From assembly GCA_024699855.1 (NCBI GenBank), contig JAMPIQ010000002.1:16182001-16246000 (forward strand): a stretch of 64,000 nt of DNA. Reading direction: 5' to 3'. This document shows, piece after piece, positions 53,456 to 64,000 of this stretch. Positions within the stretch are counted from its first letter, which is position 1. Every line of letters starts with the position of its first letter. The position numbers and the translations under genes are program-made. The stretch comes from Aphelenchoides besseyi. Taxonomy: Eukaryota > Nematoda > Chromadorea > Rhabditida > Aphelenchoididae. The notes below the pieces were generated by a model. It was not told where the DNA came from, did no database searches, and was given only the letters and a program-made list of their open reading frames with translations.

Positions 53456-56400
53456 ATGCAGGGTTCCAATCGACCCGGATCGGTTCCCTCCACTTCGAAA
53501 CTCGGCTCCCGACGATCATCTCGTACTCAATCGATCAACGAAGAACGTCAACATCTGCTCGAAGACGTTTGTTACGCTCCTGAGCCCACAGCCTCCAATT
53601 CGTCGATTGAGCTCAATCAACAAACCGTCCAATCGAATTCGTCTTCCGTCACTTCCACATCAACGACCAATCAATTGAGTGTGTACGGATCGATTAGAAA
53701 TATGTCGAATCATGCCACACGCAGCGCGGATCGTCGCAACATTTTTCCGATTCACGTTTCCATCAGTGACAATCAAATCCAAGGGCTTTCAAGTGCTTCG
53801 AATGGCAACGGTCAAAGTCCCGGCGCTCTATCCACAGATTCGGGCCACTTTTCGGTCATTCAACTCAACGACGAAAAACTTCAAATTTGGGCTTATCGAA
53901 CTAGTTTATGGAAGATGGTCGGTTTGTTTTGTTTGGTCGATTTTACTGTTCTTTTTAAGATTTTTATGATTTTGGGAAGCATTTTGACTTTGGGTCTATT
54001 GCGTTTGTTTCTCTATTGGTATTCGCGGTGGTATGTTTTGTGCACAGCAACGAAATCGACCATGGATTGTTGTACTCACATTCTTGTTCTGTAAGCTTAT
54101 TTCCTTTGTGTCTTAGTATTCGGTGGGTTTCAGTGATGATCATCAAAACATGGCTTTCCGAACGGTGCGAATATCTCGAGCAAAACCTCAAAATCATTTG
54201 TGTCTTCCGTTGGGTGAACGGCATCTTGAAGTCCAATCAATTCGCTATTTCACTTATCGCAAACTCGCTTATCTATGGCATCCGGTCGAATCTCGTTTTG
54301 CAACTGTCGATCAACTAGAAGGCGAAGTCTCAACTGGTTTCATTCACAAATGGTGGAAAGAACAGTCAGGTCTGGATGACGAAGAAATTGAACGACGTCT
54401 GGTGTTGTACGGAAAGAATTCCATTGAAGTGAAACTAAAACCGATTATTGTGCTTTTGTGTAAAGAAGTTATCACTCCGTTCTACATCTTTCAAGTGTTC
54501 AGCGTTTTGATTTGGTATTCCGACGACTACGCGTATTATGCGTCGATCATTGTGGCAATGTCTGTTCTCTCAATTTCCATGGATGTCTATCAAATTCGAC
54601 GACAAGAAAAAAAACTCAGGAGTATGGTGCATTCTGAAGACGTAGTTGATGTGCTACGAAATGGCGGAAAGAAACAACAAATCTCCAGTTCACAGGTTTA
54701 TGCGTTTTTTTCATTTCATTTATTAGAATGTTATTTAGCTTGTTCCCGGTGATGTACTATTGATTCCATCACATGGCTGCATTCTCCAATGTGATTGTGT
54801 GCTAATGAACGGGACAGCAATTCTCAACGAATCGATGCTCACTGGCGAGTCTGTGCCGGTCACGAAGGTTGCAATGCCCGAAACGGATGTTGACAGCGAG
54901 TTCTCATTCAAAGACCATTCCAAGCACATTATGTTCTGCGGTACTTCGGTATTGCAAACTCGTTTCTACAGCGGCAAGCCTGTTCAAGTGAGAGAGTTTT
55001 GAGCGTGGCTTTCAACTTATCAAACCATTTAGGCGATTGTACTTCGCACCGCCTACACGACACTAAAAGGCCAATTGGTTCGTTCGATCATGTATCCGAA
55101 GCCCGTGGACTTTCGTTTTACCAAGGATCTTTTTCGGTTCGTCGGTTTTCTTGCCGCAATCGCTGCGATGGGTTTTATCTACACTATCACAGTAATGATC
55201 ATTCGTGGGTCGGCATTCAAGAAAATCATTCTACGTTCGCTGGACATTATCACAATTGTCGTTCCACCAGCACTACCGGCCGTAATGAGTATTGGCATCT
55301 TTGCAGCACAAATGCGGTTACGAGCCAAACAGATCTTCTGCATATCCCCATCGACTATCAACACTTGTGGAGCCATCAATGTGGTATGTAGCAAACGATT
55401 TCAATTATTCGAACATTACCGATTTTAGGTTTGTTTCGACAAAACGGGTACCCTTACAGAAGACGGATTGGATTTTCATTGTGTTCGCGCAATCCACGCG
55501 ACGCCAAAAGAAACGGAGCAAAAAGAAGCTACCGTCGATGAGGCTGAAGCGTACGATTACAATTTCGGTGAAGAAACCACAGAATTACACATCGACGAGC
55601 TGCCGCGAGATGGAGAGCTTGTGAAGGCGGTGGCATCGTGTCACAGTTTGACGCGAATCGACAACGTTCTTTGCGGTGATCCATTGGATTTGATTCTGTT
55701 CAACAAGACTAATTGGATTATCGATGAATCGGCACCGGAAGAAGATGTCGACGAAACCGAACTCTACGATATGCTTCAGCCGACGGTTGTTCGTTCACCT
55801 CCCGCTCATTTCGGATCCGAATCGGAAGTCGAGTTGGCAATCATTCGACAGTTCACATTCAGGTAGCAGTCTCATATATGGCAATTGAAAAATAAGTGCA
55901 TTTAGTTCATCTCTTCAACGAATGGCCGTAATTGTTCACAATCCGAACGAATCGGGACGTCAGATGCATTTGTATGTGAAAGGTGCGCCGGAGATCGTGG
56001 CTTCGTTGTGTCGTCAGGAAACTGTTCCCGAGTCCTATCAAAGTGTCGTTAACGCCTATGCCCAACATGGCTATCGATTGATTGCTGTCGCTTGCAAACC
56101 GTTCGAAATGAATTACGTGAAAGCACAGAAAGTTAAACGTGAAGCAATCGAATGCGATCTTACGCTTTTGGGTTTGGTTGTGATGGAGAATCGTGTGAAA
56201 AAGGAGACGGTTCCGGTTATCACACAACTGAACAAGTGAGTTTGAATCTCAAGTCGTGAACATTGTCGTAACTTTCAGAGCTCATATACGAACTGTAATG
56301 GTCACCGGTGATAACTTGCTTACGGCAATGAGTGTTGCTCGAGAATGCGGAATAATTCGACCACACAAACGAGCTTTCCTACTCGAACACGGCGGTTGTT

Positions 56401-58006
56401 TGTCGGATGGTCGAGTTCATTTGACGTTGCGACAATCGGTTTCGTCGTCCGAAGAATTGGCCGAATCGGAAGAAGGATCGTTGAATGTGGACGGCGAATC
56501 CGGACATCTTTTCGATTCCAGTTATCAATTGGCCGTCAGTGGTGCGACATTTGCGGCGATTTGCGAAGATTATCCGGAACTTGTTGAGCAATTAGTTTGT
56601 GTTTGCGATGTCTACGCTCGAATGTCGCCCGATCAGAAGCAATTAGTGATAAATCGATTGCAAGACGTTGATTATACGGTGGCTATGTGCGGCGATGGGG
56701 CCAACGATTGTGCGGCTCTTAAGGTAAATTGTTGTGAACGAAAACATTGATTTCGTTTGTTAAAGGCCGCACATGCGGGAATATCGCTTTCCGAAGCCGA
56801 AGCCTCAATTGCCGCTCCGTTCACGTCCAAGATTCCAGACATTCGCTGTGTTCCCATGGTCATTCGTGAAGGTCGTGGTGCATTGGTAACGTCTTTCGGC
56901 GTGTTCAAGTACATGGCCGGCTACTCACTTACTCAGTTTATTACAATCATGCAGCTTTACTGGTTGAACACAAATCTTACTGACTTTCAGGTAACTTGAA
57001 TTCTGTTTTACGGCTCTAAAGTTGGTTTCAGTTTCTTTACATTGATCTTGGACTAATCACATTAGTCGCGTTGTTCTTCGGTTATACGCCCGCTTGTGAC
57101 AAACTCTACAAAGTACCGCCGCCAACTCGTTTATTGTCGTTAGCTTCCGCTCTTTCAATCATCGGTCAGTTGGTCATTGTCGCTAGTTTCCAGGTGTGTA
57201 TTGTTTCTGAATTCACAAAGTTAAAAGGTCAATTTTAGTTGTTTACGTTCATGTATACGGCCACTCAGCCGTGGTTCATTCCGTATATCATGCCATTGGA
57301 CGACGATGTTGAGGATCGACGATCAATGCAGGGAACCGCTATCTTTTGCGTATCAACCTTCCAATACATTACTCTTGCCATCATTTACAGCAAAGGACTT
57401 CCGTAAGTGCTCGAGTGATTTTTCTTCAACGACCATCAACTGCAAGCAAAACAATATTTTGTTTCAGATATCGAAAACCGTTTTTCAACAACAAACCAAT
57501 GTGTCTTTCGTTGGCCTTCTTCGCAATACTTTCCGCCTTCATTACAATCGTTCATCCTCAGTTGGCCGTTGAATGGCTCGAATTCGATCCGATTCCGTAT
57601 GTTGAGGATCGAATGTTTCTGCTGCTTCTCGCCTTCTTGAGTGGTCTATGCTCGTATTTGTTCGAAACCTACTTCATTGAGCACATTATTTTGGGTGTAC
57701 GTGAGCGGTAAGTTTTTGGCTAAACAACAATTCCAATGAGAAGATTTCAGTTTCAAAAAGCGACGTCAATTAAACACCGGATCAAAGGATGCGAATCGTT
57801 TCGAGCGGATTCTGAACGTCATTGGCACCGAACCACATTGGATTCGCTCGCAAACAACCGCCGGACTTCGCTCGGAGCCCGCTCTCGTTGTACCGCAAAC
57901 AACCGTTGAATCGATCAAGGAAACATTGTTCCTGAATGGCAACGACGGTGCGAGCTCTGGTCCTTTAATTCTAAGTCTTAACTCACCAAAAGAAGATGCC
58001 AACTAA
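53456..58006 (+). CDS. catp: P5B-type transport ATPase (ATP13A2/3-like)
   Basis: An endolysosomal P-type ATPase; the P5B class includes polyamine exporters of lysosomes. More than ten exons run from the ATG at 53456 to the TAA at 58004-58006. The first about 150 residues are a polar Ser/Asn/Gln-rich tail with an [10 protein letters not shown] stretch. Then come the P5-type A domain ([12 protein letters not shown]), the P5B hallmark [13 protein letters not shown] in helix 4, the phosphorylation motif [12 protein letters not shown], the nucleotide-binding [30 protein letters not shown], and [15 protein letters not shown]. Six C-terminal helices and a basic tail follow. All catalytic residues are present. 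Exon boundaries around 53920-54135, before the A domain, are uncertain. Confidence 0.95.
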
Positions 58007-58803
58007 CTGCAATAGTTCTTCGTAGCTAACTAGTTCATTTCTTATGTCTTCGTTGTTTCCAATTTCGATCTAAAATGAACGGTGATTATTAACACTTTCC
58101 GCTAATATTCCTTACCGCAACTCCTCAAAAAACATTCGATTTGCATTCTCGACTATCAGATGTGATTTGATGTTTGATTCCACCGGTTTCCTTAACAAAT
58201 CGGGTTCATGTTTAGGTTGCTCAAATCGTGTTATACTAATTAGAAGTTCCATTTCGTTTATATGACAATAATTCGCTTGTTCATTTCAACGTTCTTTCAG
58301 ACTTTGAGATTCTCTTTCAAGTCATGACATTTCAATTGAAACGCGGTATCTTTAAATGCTTTCAAATAAACTGTAATCCAGAAGTTCGAGCTGTCAAATG
58401 CCATCCAACCGTGTGATCTGAATCCCAAACTACACACGCCAATTAGCTGCGCCAAAGTGTAATAAAATTTCAACGGGTCGACGTCTCCGGAAACCTAATT
58501 CGCTTGAGTGTAAAGGGAAAGTTTGTTTCGTAACAAACAAAAAGAGTCGAAGAGTTTGAAACGTCTTTTTTGCATTTTTGAATTGCTCGTCGCTAATCAA
58601 CCGCCAAAAACAACGACTTCAATTACGAGTGATTGTAAAGTTTAAGCACGTTGAGGCTCAATTAGCAACCTGTTTCGGGAGAAACACTCGCAATTGAACA
58701 TAAATTTGCTGTCCAATCGGGTAGTTCGTATCAAAGAGCCAGATTCTCTTCATATGAAAGTAAAATTGTCTTAAAGCTTTCGAGTACAAATTGTTGCTTC
58801 AAA
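58007..58803. other. No gene seen
   Basis: About 800 bp, ATPase 3' region and promoter of the next gene. No coding-like frame. Confidence 0.45.
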
Positions 58804-59453
58804 ATGATCAAGTACCTGACAGCGTTGTTTTGTTTTATCGTGGTTGTCGTGGTGGCTCAACAATCGTATCAGAGTCAGCCGATGATCAGCGGTGGGCCGC
58901 CAAGAATGTCACTACCAAATTCCAACACTCCTTCGTCTTTTTCGGGCTCCAGAGTAAACGAGAAGTTATTGTGTAACTCTGACAGTTTTGTTTGCAGCTT
59001 AATACGGAAACCCAAGAAATGCGTCAGAGCTCATCAAAAATTGTAAGTCTCTTTGGCGCTTCAAAGGCTCAATCATTAAACCGAACTTTTTCAGGGATCG
59101 ACGTCTGGTGGCTCTTCAATTTCCTCTTGGAGTAGACGACGAATTGATCTGCCCAACTACAACAGTTACACTGCTTTCCCTGGTTCTCGTGTAGGTTTTA
59201 AAGCAATATTCAGATGTGATTGGTTGTTTCAGTTGGATGCAATAGACCACGCGTTGTTGCCATCGTCTATGAAATATGTAAATCTAGTTTTTGTTGCCTA
59301 TTTAACTACTAAATTTAGTCACACAACAGCAAAGGCGCAAACTTCATGGGTCAATCTCCGGGTTTCTCAACTTCTGAATCACCACAAGAAACCAATTTTG
59401 GTCTCCAAACTCCGTCGGGATCGTCCGATTATGCGGAAAAGAAAAGATCATGA
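58804..59453 (+). CDS. Small secreted Ser/Gly/Pro-rich protein
   Basis: The ATG at 58804 begins a strong signal peptide (MIKYLTALFCFIVVVVVA), then QQSYQSQPMISGGPPRMS. Five exons follow in phase 0: the second LNTETQEMRQSSSK, the third GSTSGGSSISSWSRRRIDLP, the fourth LDAIDHALLPSSMKY, the fifth SHNSKGANFMGQSPGFSTSE, ending AEKKRS at the TGA 59451-59453. The mature protein is low-complexity with no cysteines and a possible dibasic/tribasic cleavage site (SWSRRRID). It could be a neuropeptide-like precursor or a matrix protein. No family was recognised. Confidence 0.7.
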
Positions 59454-59762
59454 AATTTTGTAACATCCTATTAAACTGTACAAATAAATATGATTGCAAT
59501 CAAGAAGAAGGATGCTTGCTCGGTCATTACAACGAGAACTCAATTGAGCAAAATCACAAGTGCGACCTTGCTTCCGAGTTTTCTATTCGCAAACTGAAGA
59601 GCGCGAAACGCGAGCCCTCAGCATCTTGGGCTTTCACTTTCCAATTTGAGGGCAATTGTCTTCTTGAGTTGATGATGATTTTTGCGTTTAACTTCCTGAC
59701 TTCACTTCGCGTTTTATAGTCCCAATTTTAGAATCGACTCAATCACCGACTATCTCACCGAA

Positions 59763-61679
59763 ATGGACGGACAGCTTCTTTTCGACGAATTCGGACAACC
59801 GTTCTTGGTTCTTCGTGAACAACAAAAGCAAAGACGTTTGACCGGGAACGAGGCCTTAAAAGTGAGTTTATTGGTTGAATCGTTTGAAAACTTTAGATGT
59901 TGTTTCTGAAGTTATAACTCGGGAATTTTTAGGCTCACATTTTGGCGGCTCGTCAGGTGTCCAATACGCTTCGGACATCATTGGGCCCACGCGGTTTAGA
60001 CAAAATGCTCGTGAGTCCCGATGGCGAAGTGACCACCACCAACGACGGAGCGACCATTTTGAAGAACATGGACGTTGATCATCATATTGCGAAACTGTTA
60101 GTTGAATTGTCACAATCGCAAGACGATGAAAGTGGCGATGGTACAACGGGAGTTGTTGGTATGTTTTCCGCGATTTGATTTGTATTCACAACCTTATTGT
60201 TTCAGTTTTGGCTGGCTCTCTTCTGGAGCAAGCGAGTAATCTGTTGGACAAGGGCGTGCATCCGCTTCAGATTGCTGACGGTTACGATTTGGCTTGCCGT
60301 AAGGCTGTGGAGCGATTGGAAGAGATCTCCGAGCCGGTCAAAGACTATGATTTCGAGTCGTTGGTTCGCGCGGCATCAACAGCTTTGGGATCGAAAATGT
60401 AAGTGTTTGATTGCTGTTCAGTTAAAATCGTTTTGTTCAGCGTCAAAAATTGTCAACGTCAATTATCCGAAATTGTCGTCAAAGCGGTCTTAGCGGTTGT
60501 CGACAAGAATCGCCGCGATGTTAACTTCGATTTGATCAAAATCGTCAAGAAATCCGGCGGTCGTTTGGAGGATTCGGTCTTATACAACGGTGTTCTCATC
60601 GACAAAACTTTGGCTCATCCGCAGATGCCACGTGAATTGAAAGACGTGAAGGTCGCGATTTTGACTTGTCCATTTGAGCCACCGAAACCAAAAACCAAAC
60701 ATCATTTGGATATTTCGGGGACCGAAGAGTACAAACTGCTTCAGGTAGACGGAAGTTTTATTTGAACGTTTTGTAAAGATTTGATTTCAGAACTACGAGC
60801 GCGACACATTCAATCGCATGATTTCTGAGTTGAAACGCGTCGGTGCCGGGCTTGTAATCTGCCAGTGGGGTTTTGATGACGAAGCCACGCATTTGCTCTA
60901 TCACAACGAGCTTCCGGCCGTTCGCTGGGTCGGTGGTCCGGATATTGAGTTGATTGCGATGGCCACCAACGGTCGAATTGTTCCACGATTCTCCGAACTG
61001 ACCACCGAAAAACTCGGCACCGCTTCCGATGTGCGTGAGCTTTCGTTCGGCACCGTCAAAGATCCGATGCTTCTTATTGAAGGCGATTCCAAAAGTAAGA
61101 CCGTAAGCATTCTATTGCGCGGTGGAAACAAAATGGTGAGTCTTTTGAACTAAACGAATTAATCCGAAGGAATTTCAGGTGATCGACGAGGCCGAACGTT
61201 CGATTCACGATGCCATGTGCGTGGTTCGAAATCTTATTCGCGACAATCGTGTTGTTTACGGCGGCGGTGCTCCCGAATTGGCTTGCTCAATTGTAATCAA
61301 TGATGTTGCCGACAAGGTTGGTTGAGAATATGATCGATTCAAAGTAACGCAACTTCAGATCACCGGTTTGTCTCAATACGCTTATCGTGCCTTCGCTGAT
61401 GCACTCGAAAACATTCCGATGGCGCTGGCCGAAAACTCGGGACTTGCCGCCATGGAAACGTTGACCGAATTGAAGGCGCGTCAACGGCGCGATCAGAATC
61501 CACGTTTAGGTGTCGATTGTTTGCAAACCGGCGAATCGGATATGCGCAAACAGAATGTCGTTGAAGCGTTAAATGCAAAACGCGAACAAATTCAATTGGC
61601 CACCCAAGTCGTACGAATGATTCTGAAGGTCGATGATGTTCGTGTACCCGACGACTCTGAACGCTCCTACCCGATGTAA
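59763..61679 (+). CDS. cct-5: T-complex chaperonin subunit epsilon (CCT5)
   Basis: A subunit of the cytosolic TRiC/CCT chaperonin that folds actin and tubulin. Seven exons run from the ATG at 59763 to the TAA at 61677-61679. The subunit-specific start [17 protein letters not shown] identifies epsilon. Chaperonin landmarks are [27 protein letters not shown], the ATPase motif [28 protein letters not shown] (epsilon-specific), [40 protein letters not shown] and [10 protein letters not shown]. Length is close to the human 541 aa. All nucleotide-binding residues appear intact. Confidence 0.98.
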
Positions 61680-64000
61680 ACGACCCCAATCGGCAACATC
61701 ACAGCGCGGTCTCATGTTACAACGATTTTGCCCGTCTCATTATGCTTTTCGATCTAACTCGTTTGTTGCTTTGTTGCAGTTGATTGTTCACAGCTTGACC
61801 AATAAACTTTGTAATTCAATCTCTCTTGACTTTTGTTTTGAAATTTCGATTAAAACATCAATGGAGTGTGTGCACTTTCGATTTCGTCAATGTCGCCGGA
61901 AGTTGAAAGTTGGCAGTCGAGAACTTTGTTTTAATGCGCGATACAAATTACAATGTCATTTACCCGCAACTTCTCTTATCTGCCATCGTGTCCCAAGGCC
62001 ATCGGACGTTCGAATAGTGGGAGAGAAGATCGATAATCATTTTTTCGGGGCGAAACTATCTCAAGACTTATTGGTAGTCGTAGCTATGGCCATTCAGCAT
62101 CATAGAGGCGTAAAAAACGTTTGCTGTTTACCTCAACGGTAAGAGAGGAAACGACGCCGATAAAAGAGCTCGTGACCGGATGCTCCAAAATTGCGGTCCT
62201 TTTTTCGCCCAACGGTTTCAATCAAATCCGCGTTTTGCGTTGATCACTTGGTGGTCGAGTTTCATATTCGGAAGTGTTAATTGCGCACAGCTCGAGCGTA
62301 TTAACCTCTATATCGACGGTTGAAATGAACGCATCAGATTCGAGGGATCTGATGCGTTGTTGTTGTTTCGACTTCAACTCACGCCCCATAACTCCGCTTT
62401 GGCGCGAATGTTTTCAATCGAAAAATGACGAAATCGCGTAAACAACGCGCCATCGAGAAAACGTCGGGAATTGAAAGTTGCGTGATAAGTGAGAGCGGAA
62501 ATTGAAATTTGAAATGAGAACGTTGCGTCTGAAATTGCAGATCCAATTAACGTTCAAATCCAAAAAACCGTTCACGCAAACGTCCGTTTCGTTCATTTGC
62601 TGTGCGTCGACGCTTTTTTTATTGTCACTTACTGTACGCAGTTCGATGGTTTGTAGTCTGCGGACGCAAATCCAATTCTTAAACGCTTGGCGGCATAATT
62701 TGACTAATTTCGGAAAGTGGGTCTGTCGTACTTTTCGTCGAACGGTTCATTTGGTAAAAACGTTTTCGGTTATTTTTGGTCTTCGTGTTTCCGAAATTGG
62801 CAAGCGAACTGCGTGAAAGAACCGCAGAGTTCGAATCCCTCGACTCGAAACTCTCACACGTAAAATCGCGGTTTCCACGAAATTAACGAGATTCAGTCGT
62901 TCAAGCTGCCCAATTTTGATTCCAACCACTTGTTCGTTTTCACACTGTGCACGAACTCTGTAGTTTGTTCGCTCTTCACGAGTTTCTCTGCCGCCAATCT
63001 CTCAAACGACCTCGACGAAGTTTCCAAAATTTGCGAATCCGAACGGGGAAGCGGTAGTTTTCATTAAGTGGTCTGTTCGAGAAGAATCATAACAAACAGA
63101 AAGAAATCCGGATACGCAAATTCCGGCGCTGAATCGAGACGTCCGAGCGTCTTGAGAATCCAATTAGAATTGGCAGCTTATGCGATTTCCCATTCCGAAG
63201 AGAGCCGTTCGTATAATACAAGAGTCGTGGAGAAGATAGGGAACGAAAGTTTTAGGCGAGTCATATACGCACTTTTCGAACTTATAATCGGATCAAAATC
63301 GTGCCCTTCAGTTTTTGGAGGCTCCGTCCGAGTTTCCAGAGGTGAGTGCGATCAAAAAAATTCATTTTTCCTCCGACATATCCGCATGTTGGCGGATTCC
63401 CGGACGGTTCGTTACTTGACCGAGCGTTGAGATTGTGCGGTTGAGTTACGAAAACGATCGGACGCAAAATTCCCAACGGTGCGCGGTTTTTGCTTTGATG
63501 TTTTTCGTAATCGACGTCGAACTTCGTCTTCACAACACCTGTTTGCTTATGGTGTATGGTGAAGGTCCAACGAGATTCCAGTTCTTGGCGCGCGTGATTT
63601 GTTTATTGTGAACACATCCGTTGATTAGCGAGCTCAAAACGACGTCTACCCCTCCAATTCGTTAGTGAACGCGTAGTCAATTGCGTCCAACCCACAAAAT
63701 CTGTCGCAACAAATCGTTTTGCTCATCGATAGGCGGAGACGTGCGCACGAAAAAGAGATCCGCTCGCGTTGATAGACGCATCCAAAACCGCAGCAATCGA
63801 CGTGAAAATGACCATCGAGCGTCTTCGTTTTGATGATACGTGATATCGGGGTGCTCGTTTTTTCACGCATCGACGCGGAGTTTGTCCATTTACCGTAGGT
63901 CCACCAACTAACTTCCGTCCATTTTCGTTTGACGTCTTCGTTGGCGAGCGTTTCAACGAGTGTTCTCAAATTTAAATTCAACCACAAATTGGCGTGTCTT
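61680..64000. other. No clear gene to the window end
   Basis: After CCT5 (AATAAA near 61801). ORFs up to 169 codons occur but are not convincing. A minus-strand frame open to the window edge (63987-63649; e.g. TLVETLANEDVKRKWTEVSW) could be part of a gene lying beyond the window. Confidence 0.35.
62328..62358. repeat. Perfect 12-bp stem hairpin
   Basis: AACGCATCAGAT (62328-62339) is the exact reverse complement of ATCTGATGCGTT (62347-62358), separated by a 7-base loop (TCGAGGG). It lies in the gene-poor 3' end of the window. Confidence 0.9.

Noticed and set aside
62810..62850. tRNA-like AGTTCGAATCCC
   Set aside because: The five-base T stem does not pair and no A box lies at the right distance.
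1..64000. Bacterial systems such as CRISPR arrays, operons or phage
   Set aside because: The window is eukaryotic, with spliced genes throughout; no regular spaced repeats or phage genes were seen.

Overview
This is a 64 kb stretch of a eukaryotic nuclear genome, and almost certainly a nematode. The evidence is: many introns of about 40-60 nt ending in TTTCAG or TTTTAG; an innexin gap-junction gene (invertebrate only); orthologues of nematode genes such as TMIE, CRELD, RAB3GAP1 and a cysteine-form SELENOK; and a 5S rRNA that is close, as recalled, to the nematode 5S consensus. Genes are packed on both strands, and neighbours are often head-to-head or tail-to-tail only 100-250 bp apart. The species cannot be fixed from the window. 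All exon structures were read by eye.

Left part (1-21.4 kb), gene dense. In order: a possible 3' end of a gene (1-40); an unrecognised minus gene (574-1080); proteasome subunit RPN7 (1225-2970); methionine-salvage isomerase MtnA (3123-4471, minus); ESCRT-II subunit SNF8/VPS22 (4724-5629); an SREK1IP1-like zinc-knuckle splicing protein (5855-7039); lysosome-positioning factor KXD1 (7163-7654, minus); one or two tiny membrane proteins (7862-8359); tRNA methyltransferase TRMT1 (8537-11418), with complex I subunit NDUFA13/GRIM-19 nested antisense in its intron; a 5S rRNA gene (11813-11930); an unknown gene (12451-13377); a ceramide phosphoethanolamine synthase (SMSr/SAMD8 type, 13763-15133); unresolved coding-like pieces (15.3-16.6 kb); a SELENOK homologue (17141-17620); another unknown gene (17898-18968); and CRELD (19679-21422), with two alternative last exons.

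Middle (21.4-42.5 kb), sparser. It holds probable gene remnants (22-23 kb), then a sphingomyelin synthase (27115-28530), a secreted four-MAM-domain protein (29715-32712), a secreted cysteine-rich protein (33961-34790), a small Ser-rich gene (36475-37023), an Asn/Gln/Ser-rich gene (38466-39515), a perfect 38-bp palindrome (39601-39638) and a three-finger (Ly-6-like) protein (39677-40304, minus). Several intervals of 1-4 kb have no supportable gene.

Right part (42.5-64 kb). An innexin (42539-45866) contains 12, 23 and 30 nt micro-exons and a 1.6 kb intron. That intron carries a complete four-exon antisense gene between two copies of a 60-bp repeat. Then follow TMIE (46612-46995), RAB3GAP1 (47369-50732, minus), a P5B-type transport ATPase (53456-58006), a secreted Ser/Gly-rich protein (58804-59453) and chaperonin subunit CCT5 (59763-61679). 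The last 2.3 kb holds no clear gene.

Most genes are unrelated housekeeping genes (proteostasis, membrane traffic, mitochondria, lipid synthesis). Possible functional links are the two sphingolipid synthases, the ER proteins CRELD and SELENOK, and KXD1 with RAB3GAP1 and the P5B ATPase in the endolysosomal system. The most unusual features are the nested-gene arrangements, the perfect palindrome, the paired repeats in the innexin intron, the alternative CRELD tails, and coding-like frames interrupted by single TGA codons.
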